Below are positions 16,927 to 22,802 of a stretch of 26,763 nt of DNA, piece by piece. Position 1 is the stretch's first letter. The number at the start of each line of letters is the position of its first letter. Source of the stretch: Flavobacteriaceae bacterium (lineage in GTDB: Bacteria > Bacteroidota > Bacteroidia > Flavobacteriales > Flavobacteriaceae); the NCBI GenBank assembly GCA_020347545.1, contig CP070731.1, positions 2,398,631 to 2,425,393 on the forward strand. The letters are read 5' to 3'. The position numbers and the translations under genes are program-made. The notes under the pieces were generated by a model. It was not told where the DNA came from, made no database searches, and worked only from the letters and a program-made list of their open reading frames with translations.

Positions 16927-17499
16927 TTATTCAGCTGGCACCAATACATCATCTATTACATGAATCCAGCCATTACTTACTTGCACTGTTTTTAGGACCT
17001 GAGTTCCGCCAACGAAAATGTTTCCATCTCTGTTTTCTACCTCAAGATACTTTCCTGAAGCCATATATAACTTTCTTCCCTTTCTGGCCTCTTTCTTTAA
17101 TTGATTAATCGGATAATTGGCAGGAGCCACATGATTTGTAAGAATAAAAGCAAGCTTGGCTTTATTTTCTGGTTGAACCAATGTCTCTACCGTACCTTCG
17201 GGAAGTTTATCAAAGCCCGAATTTAATGGAGCAAAAATTGTTAAGGGTCCTACATTGACCACGGCATCCTCTACACCTGCTGCCTCAATGGCCGCAACAA
17301 GGGTACTAAAATCATCTAATGATTTGGCCACCTGAAGCGCATTAGCATCTGAATCTCCATCCTTAACGGCCGCTTGACCTGAAGGAGCTTTAGTTTCGGT
17401 CACTGCATCACCGCTTCCTTGATTTTCAGTTGTTGCTTTCTTGCAAGAAGAAAAGGAAAACATTAATAAAAGTGCCAATAAAGATATTCGAGTTTTCAT
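16927..17499 (-). CDS. FAS1 (fasciclin) domain lipoprotein, first gene of the nos operon
   Basis: This 190-residue protein has a lipoprotein signal peptide with Cys19 (FSFSSC), a short polar linker and one FAS1 domain at about residues 60-190. The domain shows the two conserved blocks: GPLTIFAPLNSGFDKLPEG near 103-121 and the C-terminal GWIHVIDDVLVPAE. FAS1 domains usually mediate protein-protein or matrix contacts; no enzymatic residues are apparent. It is the promoter-proximal gene of a run leading into cytochrome c and nosZ, preceded by a -7 box and dyad. Its position suggests a structural or docking role for the N2O-reducing complex, but that is inference. Confidence 0.9.
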   Translation of the reverse strand: MKTRISLLALLLMFSFSSCKKATTENQGSGDAVTETKAPSGQAAVKDGDSDANALQVAKSLDDFSTLVAAIEAAGVEDAVVNVGPLTIFAPLNSGFDKLPEGTVETLVQPENKAKLAFILTNHVAPANYPINQLKKEARKGRKLYMASGKYLEVENRDGNIFVGGTQVLKTVQVSNGWIHVIDDVLVPAE

Positions 17500-17543
17500 T
17501 CTGTAAATAATTAAGTTAGTTTTCTTGTGTACTTTTCTAAGAA

Positions 17544-17559
17544 TTACAAAATTATGTAA
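17544..17559. promoter_or_regulatory. 16-bp dyad overlapping the predicted nos promoter, candidate operator
   Basis: TTACAAAATTATGTAA is palindromic at 14 of 16 positions (two mismatched positions, one pair). It fully covers the minus-strand -7 box at 17547-17554 and lies 65 bp upstream of the Rrf2 gene. Its position fits an operator for repression of the nos operon, possibly by the adjacent Rrf2 protein; binding is not demonstrated. Confidence 0.45.
17547..17554 (-). promoter_or_regulatory. Bacteroidetes -7 promoter box for the FAS1-cyt c-nosZ operon
   Basis: The minus strand reads TAATTTTG, a perfect TAnnTTTG match, 48-55 bp upstream of the FAS1 start codon. A leader of about 44 nt is predicted. 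No strong -33 element is seen, which fits a regulated promoter. Confidence 0.6.
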
Positions 17560-17611
17560 CTGATATTACTAAAAAGATGACATTTATCATATAAAGGACT
17601 TATTTATCTTT

Positions 17612-17619
17612 TATCTTTG
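17612..17619 (+). promoter_or_regulatory. Bacteroidetes -7 promoter box for the Rrf2 gene, at the start codon
   Basis: TATCTTTG is a perfect TAnnTTTG match ending only 4 bp before the ATG at 17624. If transcription starts 3-5 nt after the box, as is usual, the mRNA would be leaderless or nearly so. Confidence 0.6.
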
Positions 17620-17623
17620 TTGT

Positions 17624-18052
17624 ATGCTTAGTAATCAAAGTCAATATGCTATAAGAGGAGTTATTTTTCTAGCAGTAAACGCCTCAGAACAAAGGAAATA
17701 CGGGTCAAAAGAAATAGGTGATCAAATCAAGGTTCCGGTACCCTTTCTTGCAAAAATTTTCCAAAATTTATCCAAAGAAGGGCTGATTACCTCAGCCAAA
17801 GGTCCAAAAGGAGGTTTTTATTTGAATAAGGACCAATTAAAAGGAAACCTAATGTCAGTTATTGAATGTATTGACGGACCCGAAAGTTTTAATTCCTGTT
17901 TAATTGGACTACCTCAATGCAGTGATTCCAGCCCTTGTTCGATTCATCATTTGGCAGCTCCTTTGCGAAATGAAATGCTAAATAGTTTAAGTAATAGAAG
18001 CATCGCTGATTTTGCAATAGATACTAAAAATGGGAAGTCACATATTTTTTAA
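17624..18052 (+). CDS. Rrf2 family Fe-S transcriptional regulator (NsrR/IscR-like), divergent from nos operon
   Basis: This 142-residue protein has the Rrf2 winged-helix domain: MLSNQSQYAIRGVIFLA at the N-terminus, VPVPFLAKIFQNLSKEGLI as the recognition region and SAKGPKGGFYLNK as the wing. Three clustered cysteines, Cys92-X6-Cys99-X5-Cys105, match the cluster-binding region of NsrR and IscR (usually X5/X5 or close to it); Cys82 lies just before. An iron-sulfur cluster sensing NO or redox state is therefore likely. It is transcribed divergently from the FAS1-cytochrome-nosZ operon, and a 16-bp dyad lies between them. The start is fixed by the family N-terminus and by an upstream stop at 17570. 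Regulation of nos genes is inferred from position; IscR-type iron-sulfur regulation is the alternative. Confidence 0.88.
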   Translation: MLSNQSQYAIRGVIFLAVNASEQRKYGSKEIGDQIKVPVPFLAKIFQNLSKEGLITSAKGPKGGFYLNKDQLKGNLMSVIECIDGPESFNSCLIGLPQCSDSSPCSIHHLAAPLRNEMLNSLSNRSIADFAIDTKNGKSHIF

Positions 18053-18061
18053 AATTATTCT

Positions 18062-18069
18062 TATCTTTG
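18062..18069 (+). promoter_or_regulatory. Bacteroidetes -7 promoter box for apaG
   Basis: TATCTTTG, a perfect TAnnTTTG match, ends 27 bp before the apaG ATG and starts 9 bp after the Rrf2 stop. It suggests apaG has its own promoter rather than depending on the Rrf2 transcript. Confidence 0.55.
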
Positions 18070-18096
18070 TACCGTCTCATATGGCATTGAAAAGCT

Positions 18097-18483
18097 ATGG
18101 TTCAACAAGTTACAAAAGGAATAAAAATTTCAATTACATCAAATTTTGAAGGCAACCGCTATCAAAGTTCCAGGGTCTATTATGCCTTTAGTTACAGTAT
18201 CACCATAGAAAATCAAAGTTCTGACACAGTACAGCTTCTAAGTCGTAAATGGAATATTTTCGATTCCCTTAATAGTACAGAGGTTGTTGAAGGTGAAGGT
18301 GTTGTGGGCAAAAAACCTATCTTGAAGCCCAAAGAAACCTATACTTATTCATCTCATTGTTTTTTAGTTTCACCAATAGGTTCCATGAACGGTCATTACA
18401 GTATGATTAATTTCTCTACCTCAGAGAAGTTCAGAGTCAGTATACCAACTTTTCAGCTGATGCTTCCTGCGACATTTAATTAA
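18097..18483 (+). CDS. apaG: ApaG domain protein
   Basis: This 128-residue protein matches ApaG over its whole length. It has an all-beta immunoglobulin-like core with VYYAFSYSITIENQSSDTVQLLSRKW, the Gly-rich VEGEGVVGKKPILKP segment and a C-terminal HYSMINFSTSEKFRVSIPTFQL block. The start MVQQVTKGIKISI is the usual beginning of Bacteroidetes homologues; an ATG at 18081 is out of frame. ApaG of other bacteria is linked to Co2+/Mg2+ homeostasis or diadenosine polyphosphate metabolism, but its biochemical function is not settled. The gene lies between the Rrf2 regulator and a DUF3667 protein, without an obvious functional link to either. Confidence 0.92.
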   Translation: MVQQVTKGIKISITSNFEGNRYQSSRVYYAFSYSITIENQSSDTVQLLSRKWNIFDSLNSTEVVEGEGVVGKKPILKPKETYTYSSHCFLVSPIGSMNGHYSMINFSTSEKFRVSIPTFQLMLPATFN

Positions 18484-18520
18484 TTTGCTTACTTTTATTT
18501 TTTGTTGAAACTGCCTTTTC

Positions 18521-19987
18521 ATGAAGTCAATTACAAGATTTACGAATAATATTCGTGGTAATGAGTGTTTAAATTGCGGAACGCAACTGACTACCGAAGA
18601 TAATTTTTGCAGTAGATGTGGACAAGTCAACGATACGAATCGACTGAGTGTAAAACAGTATTTTTTTGAATATTTATCGGGGTTCTTTGATTTCGACAAT
18701 CGTTTTTTAAAAACAGTTATTCCTCTTGTGTTCAAACCTGGATTTGTTACAAAAGAATATGTGAATGGCAAACGCATGAAATATGTCAACCCGTTTCAAC
18801 TGTATCTGCATATCTCCATTTTATTTTTTCTCGTCATTGGTATTTTTGGAACCATCGACAAATTCAAGCCATCTTCTGACGAACCTTCGAAAGTTCTTAG
18901 CGAAATAGAACGGGATGAGATTACAACAAACCTTGACAGCATCACATCGGAAACACTGGATGAGCTAAGAAAGCAAAATGTACCTGTTGATTCCACTACC
19001 CTTTCTCTGATCAATCTGGGAGTTGACAAAATCAGTCAAAATACTGACTCAATAGAATTCAAAAAAACAGAAATCAATGCCCAAAGAGAAAAGTTACTTT
19101 TTGTATTCATCGACTCGCTGATGTCCAATTCTAAGACAACGGAACCCTTTGAGAACAACTCAGTTTCTTCAGTGGAAAAAGATTCCTTAATGGAAAAAAT
19201 ACTCCTTGCAATTGATGATAAAGCCAAAGAGCTGACCTATGAAGATAAAGACGTAATGGTCCGCAACTGGATTCAGGTAACGGATGGCTGGGCAGAGATA
19301 TCAAAAAAAGGAGTGCTCAAGAAAAAAGGAATTAACAGAATTGATAGCATTTTTACCAGCAGAGGCCTTGACTACCAGATACCATTATCATTGATTCGAA
19401 AATCCAACGAGAAACTTGATAATAGCGGGGCGGGCAAACTTTTCAATAAGATCAAAACGCTTATGGACCATCAAAAAGAGCATCCCAAAGAATCAGCTCC
19501 TTCAGCTCTGGAAAGACTTGGTTATGAAAAAAGCTACTGGAACGTATTTCTCTATTCGAAATCAACAGACTGGAATGAGGCCGTTGAGGATCCTGAAAAT
19601 TATGGATCACAACTAACAGACAGAGTCCTTTCAAGAGTATCGGTAGCCTTATTTTTACTGCTTCCAATGTTTACCTTGATTGTATCATTGATCTACATAC
19701 GCAGGAAATATAATTATACCGAAAACCTTGTATTCGTATTTCACGTACAAACTGTTTTCTTCCTGCTTTTACTGCTCTTTTTGATTGTAAACAGGTTTGC
19801 CGATTCAAATCTGGTAATTGTAATTTTCCTTCTTACATTTATGCTCCATTTATACAAATCCATGAGGCAATTTTATCAGCAAGGGAGATTTAAAACTATA
19901 ATCAAATACTTCATTTTAAACTCAGCATTTCTGATTATGTCACTCATCGGGGGGATTATTATTTCCTTTCTTGCCTTTCTCATCTGA
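18521..19987 (+). CDS. DUF3667 family membrane protein with N-terminal zinc ribbon
   Basis: This 488-residue protein opens with a four-cysteine zinc ribbon (Cys16, Cys19, Cys30, Cys33) followed by the DUF3667 core FFEYLSGFFDFDNRFLKTVIPLVFKPGFVTKEYVNGKRMKYVNPFQLYL. One membrane segment follows at about residues 94-112, then a long hydrophilic, charged region (about 115-365), and four hydrophobic segments fill the C-terminal 120 residues. The family is common in Bacteroidetes and has no known function. The gene starts 37 bp after apaG. Its last 48 bp overlap the 3' end of the convergent NRDE-family gene. Zinc binding and membrane location are predictions from sequence. Confidence 0.88.
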   Translation: MKSITRFTNNIRGNECLNCGTQLTTEDNFCSRCGQVNDTNRLSVKQYFFEYLSGFFDFDNRFLKTVIPLVFKPGFVTKEYVNGKRMKYVNPFQLYLHISILFFLVIGIFGTIDKFKPSSDEPSKVLSEIERDEITTNLDSITSETLDELRKQNVPVDSTTLSLINLGVDKISQNTDSIEFKKTEINAQREKLLFVFIDSLMSNSKTTEPFENNSVSSVEKDSLMEKILLAIDDKAKELTYEDKDVMVRNWIQVTDGWAEISKKGVLKKKGINRIDSIFTSRGLDYQIPLSLIRKSNEKLDNSGAGKLFNKIKTLMDHQKEHPKESAPSALERLGYEKSYWNVFLYSKSTDWNEAVEDPENYGSQLTDRVLSRVSVALFLLLPMFTLIVSLIYIRRKYNYTENLVFVFHVQTVFFLLLLLFLIVNRFADSNLVIVIFLLTFMLHLYKSMRQFYQQGRFKTIIKYFILNSAFLIMSLIGGIIISFLAFLI

Positions 19988-20662
19988 TCGCTCGGGAAAG
20001 TACTTCATCAAGGATTTTCCTTCCGTTTTAACAACCTGCGTCAGACTAACCGTACCAACATTTTCCCGTTTCATGAATATATCTAATTCGGGCTGTCCGT
20101 TTCCTGCAGTTCTATGAAATTTTAGTACTCCCGAAGGCGTAATTTCATTTTTACTTAACCACTCATTGAACCATCCTCTTCGCACGGTTCTCATCTCCTC
20201 ATCGTACAAAGTTGATGAGGACCATATTGATTCCTTCCATTCAAATTCTTTTAAATGTTTTCGGGAACCGTCCCAAACAAATTCAAAGAGCTGACGGCTT
20301 TTGTCCCACAATACGACAACCAATGTAAACGGCTCTATCCCATTTAAATCGATTTCTTTACAACTCTGTTCAAAATTTTCTGCTGCAAGTAGTTCAATAA
20401 CAATCAGTCCCCGGCTTTTTCTATAGCTCGTCTGCCTTTTATGATTTTTATACCCTCCGTTTAAAAGACATATCAACCTGTTATCTCTGCTCGTACCGAT
20501 CCAGGTCCCTCCTGCTTTTCCGTCTCTTGGGAAATGCAACGAAACGTTATTCTTTATAACTGTTGATGGAAAATCAGCTCTTGCTCTTCTGAATCCGACA
20601 TCTCTGCTTGAGGTCAATACAAAATCAGTTTCTGACAATGGAAGAAAAGTAACAGTGCACAT
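19940..20662 (-). CDS. NRDE/TANGO2 family protein
   Basis: This 240-residue protein begins MCTVTFLPLSETDFVLTSSRDVGFRR, the start of the NRDE (Ser/Thr-rich T10 in DGCR region) family, in which Cys2 is the predicted N-terminal nucleophile after Met removal. The name-giving NRDE motif is replaced here by SSRD. The segments GKAGGTWIGTSRDNRLICLLNGGY and SSSTLYDEEMRTVRRGWF are also conserved. TANGO2-like proteins have been linked to heme or lipid handling in eukaryotes; the bacterial function is not established. The C-terminal tail (KGKKGNNNPPDE) is polar and is encoded antisense to the last membrane helix of the DUF3667 gene. A -7 box lies 40-47 bp upstream of the start. Confidence 0.88.
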   Translation of the reverse strand: MCTVTFLPLSETDFVLTSSRDVGFRRARADFPSTVIKNNVSLHFPRDGKAGGTWIGTSRDNRLICLLNGGYKNHKRQTSYRKSRGLIVIELLAAENFEQSCKEIDLNGIEPFTLVVVLWDKSRQLFEFVWDGSRKHLKEFEWKESIWSSSTLYDEEMRTVRRGWFNEWLSKNEITPSGVLKFHRTAGNGQPELDIFMKRENVGTVSLTQVVKTEGKSLMKYFPERSDEKGKKGNNNPPDE

Positions 20663-20701
20663 AAATAATGCGGATTAATCAATAATAGCTTTCATCTTTT
20701 A

Positions 20702-20709
20702 CAAAGTTA
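20702..20709 (-). promoter_or_regulatory. Bacteroidetes -7 promoter box for the NRDE-family gene
   Basis: The minus strand reads TAACTTTG, a perfect TAnnTTTG match, 40-47 bp upstream of the NRDE-family start. It is back to back with the pruA promoter 43 bp away. Confidence 0.5.
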
Positions 20710-20751
20710 ACATTTAGCCAATACAGGAGTCTTAAAATCTTACATAATTCG

Positions 20752-20759
20752 TACCTTTG
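20752..20759 (+). promoter_or_regulatory. Bacteroidetes -7 promoter box for pruA
   Basis: TACCTTTG, a perfect TAnnTTTG match, ends 43 bp before the pruA ATG. The predicted leader is about 40 nt. No clear -33 TTG element is present. Confidence 0.55.
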
Positions 20760-20802
20760 CCATCACTAAAAACGGAATTATTCCATTATAAATTTAAAAT
20801 AT

Positions 20803-22431
20803 ATGTCAAACGGATTTTTTAAAGTGCCAAAAGCTGTGAATGAGCCGGTTAACTCCTATGCTCCCGGTACACAAGAACACAAAGACTTAATAGCTACTTA
20901 CAATAAAATGTTTAATGAAAAGGTAGATATTCCTTTTTATATCGGTAGTGAAGAATACAGAACAGGAAAAACGATAGATATTCATCCTCCTCACGACCAT
21001 CAGCATTGTGTTGGACAATACCATACAGCAGATAAACAACATATTGAATTGGCTGTGGAAGAAGCTGCAAAGGCACGAATCAAATGGGCAAAAACAAGTT
21101 GGCAAGACAGGGCTGCGATCTTTTTAAAGGCTGCTGAATTGCTGGCCGGGCCATACCGATATAAAATGAATGCAGCAACAATGATCGCTCAGTCAAAAAA
21201 TGTCATGCAGGCGGAAATTGATTCGGCTTGTGAATTGATTGACTTTTTGCGATTCAATGTGGAGTTTATGACTGAAATTTACAGTAACCAGCCTGAATCG
21301 GCTCCTGGTATTTGGAACAGAATGGAATACAGGCCCCTTGAAGGCTTTGTTTATGCCATTACCCCATTCAACTTTACAGCAATTGCAGGGAACCTTCCTG
21401 CTGCTCCGGCCATGATGGGTAATGTAGTTATCTGGAAACCGGCAAGGTCACAGGTATATTCTGCCAATGTTATTATGGAATTGTTCAAGGAAGCAGGTCT
21501 GCCAGACGGCGTAATCAATATGGTAACCGGTAATTCGAGTACCATTACAGATGTGTTGTTGAATCACAAAGATTTTGCGGGGGTTCATTTTACAGGTTCC
21601 ACTCCTGTTTTTGATGATTTCTGGAAAACGATCGGTGAAAATGTAAAACATTATCGTTCTTACCCAAGGATAGTTGGGGAAACTGGTGGAAAGGATTTTA
21701 TCTGGGCCCATCCCTCAGCGAATGCTCAGGAAGTGGCAACTGCCATCTCAAGAGGAGCCTTTGAATATCAAGGTCAAAAATGTTCTGCAGCGTCAAGAGC
21801 TTATTTACCAAAAAGCTTGTGGAACGATATCCGAGAGTCGGTCATAAAAGATGTCAATTCTTTCAAAATAGGATCTCCTGCAGATACAGGGAACTTTATC
21901 AATGCGGTAATTGATGACAGAGCTTTTAAAAAATTATCAGGTTATTTGGACCAGGCAAAAAAAGACAGTGATGCAGAAATTATTGTAGGAGGAGGATATG
22001 ACGGTTCAAAAGGATACTTTATAGAACCTACCGTAATTGTTACGACAAATCCACAATATGAAACCATGTGTACGGAGCTTTTCGGACCGATCATCACCGT
22101 TTATATTTATGAAGATGCGGAGTGGGAAGAAGTACTTGATTTAGTGGATCAAACCGGAGAATACGCACTTACTGGTGCCATTTTCAGCAAGGACCGTTAT
22201 GTGATCGAAACAGCGACCAGTAAATTGGAAAACGCAGCCGGTAACTTTTACATCAATGACAAGCCAACTGGTGCAGTAGTAGGACAACAACCATTTGGGG
22301 GAGCCAGAGGATCCGGGACCAATGACAAAGCAGGATCTGTATGGAATTTACTGAGGTGGGTATCCAATAGGACTTTGAAGGAAACTTTCGTACCTCCAAC
22401 AAATTACAGATACCCCTTCCTGGGAGAGTAG
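20803..22431 (+). CDS. pruA: Delta-1-pyrroline-5-carboxylate dehydrogenase
   Basis: This 542-residue NAD-dependent aldehyde dehydrogenase oxidises pyrroline-5-carboxylate/glutamate semialdehyde to glutamate, the second step of proline degradation. The general base Glu293 lies in VGETGGKDF and the nucleophile Cys327 in GQKCSAASRAY. The ITPFNFTAIAGNLPAAPA segment and the C-terminal NFYINDKPTGAVVGQQPFGGARGSGTNDKAG are characteristic of the stand-alone PruA type also found in mitochondria (ALDH4A1). Length matches that group. The gene has its own promoter box and a strong terminator, so it appears monocistronic; no proline dehydrogenase gene is adjacent. Confidence 0.96.
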   Translation: MSNGFFKVPKAVNEPVNSYAPGTQEHKDLIATYNKMFNEKVDIPFYIGSEEYRTGKTIDIHPPHDHQHCVGQYHTADKQHIELAVEEAAKARIKWAKTSWQDRAAIFLKAAELLAGPYRYKMNAATMIAQSKNVMQAEIDSACELIDFLRFNVEFMTEIYSNQPESAPGIWNRMEYRPLEGFVYAITPFNFTAIAGNLPAAPAMMGNVVIWKPARSQVYSANVIMELFKEAGLPDGVINMVTGNSSTITDVLLNHKDFAGVHFTGSTPVFDDFWKTIGENVKHYRSYPRIVGETGGKDFIWAHPSANAQEVATAISRGAFEYQGQKCSAASRAYLPKSLWNDIRESVIKDVNSFKIGSPADTGNFINAVIDDRAFKKLSGYLDQAKKDSDAEIIVGGGYDGSKGYFIEPTVIVTTNPQYETMCTELFGPIITVYIYEDAEWEEVLDLVDQTGEYALTGAIFSKDRYVIETATSKLENAAGNFYINDKPTGAVVGQQPFGGARGSGTNDKAGSVWNLLRWVSNRTLKETFVPPTNYRYPFLGE

Positions 22432-22454
22432 TTGGAATTTAGACGATCAATAAG

Positions 22455-22488
22455 GCCCGAAAGTTGAAAATATTTTCGGGCTTTTTTT
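22455..22488 (+). terminator. Rho-independent terminator of pruA
   Basis: GCCCGAAA (22455-22462) pairs with TTTCGGGC (22474-22481) around an 11-nt loop and is followed by seven T residues (22482-22488). It begins 24 bp after the pruA stop. The T-run overlaps the stop codon of the convergent small gene. Confidence 0.9.
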
Positions 22489-22666
22489 ATACTCCTTGTA
22501 TCTTATCAGCATCAGGTAAAAATCCAACCAGCTTCTGAGGATCATGTATCAATACCGGAATATGCTGGCAGCAGATGAAGAAACTAGACTCTTTGTAATA
22601 AAACTGAGTCACAGGAATTTCTTCAGGCCCTTTATTGCAAACAAGACAATTTTTATGATTTTCCAT
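22487..22666 (-). CDS. Small Cys-rich protein, probable zinc-binding, 59 residues
   Basis: The frame runs from an ATG (complement of 22664-22666) to a TAA at 22487-22489 and encodes 59 residues. It starts MENHKNCLVCNKGPEE and contains FFICCQHIPVLIHDPQKLVGFLPDADK. A CxxC pair (Cys7, Cys10) and a later CC-x-H group (Cys32, Cys33, His35) look like a compact zinc site. From memory, small Bacteroidetes proteins with a CxxC and an ICxQHxPVLIHxPxxLxGxLP segment form a conserved family without known function; a database search would settle this. A perfect -7 box lies 20-27 bp upstream. A 61-residue frame on the other strand overlaps it but has no recognisable features. It lies between pruA and the kynurenine operon. 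Confidence 0.75.
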   Translation of the reverse strand: MENHKNCLVCNKGPEEIPVTQFYYKESSFFICCQHIPVLIHDPQKLVGFLPDADKIQGV

Positions 22667-22685
22667 GTTTTAAAATTTTATCTCA

Positions 22686-22693
22686 CAAAAATA
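22686..22693 (-). promoter_or_regulatory. Bacteroidetes -7 promoter box for the small Cys-rich gene
   Basis: The minus strand reads TATTTTTG, a perfect TAnnTTTG match ending 19 bp before the start codon. Its presence supports the small gene being real and separately transcribed from the kynurenine operon. Confidence 0.55.
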
Positions 22694-22723
22694 GAACCTG
22701 GCCAATCCTTAAACTATGACTTT

Positions 22724-22777
22724 CATTAGGTAATTGAAAAATCATTTTTCAAGGTTATAAATATCATTCACCTAATG
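22724..22777. repeat. Nested inverted repeats between kynU and the small Cys-rich gene
   Basis: An outer perfect 8-bp inverted repeat, CATTAGGT at 22724-22731 and ACCTAATG at 22770-22777, encloses a perfect 19-bp palindrome TTGAAAAATCATTTTTCAA at 22734-22752. It lies 26-79 bp downstream of the kynU stop. It may be a terminator-like 3' structure of the kynurenine transcript, or protein-binding sites; there is no long U-tract directly after the arms. Confidence 0.7.
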
Positions 22778-22802
22778 TTAAAAAAATATAGTCCCCCTTA
22801 AA

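Noticed and set aside
18081..18149. Short ORF starting at an ATG before apaG
   Set aside because: It is 22 codons, out of frame with apaG and has no recognisable content; an upstream-ORF role cannot be supported.
18421..18789. 122-residue minus-strand ORF over the apaG/DUF3667 junction
   Set aside because: It is antisense to the DUF3667 zinc ribbon and core, both clearly coding.
22544..22729. 61-residue plus-strand ORF after pruA
   Set aside because: It lies beyond the pruA terminator with no features, and the opposite strand carries a better supported Cys-rich gene with a promoter box.
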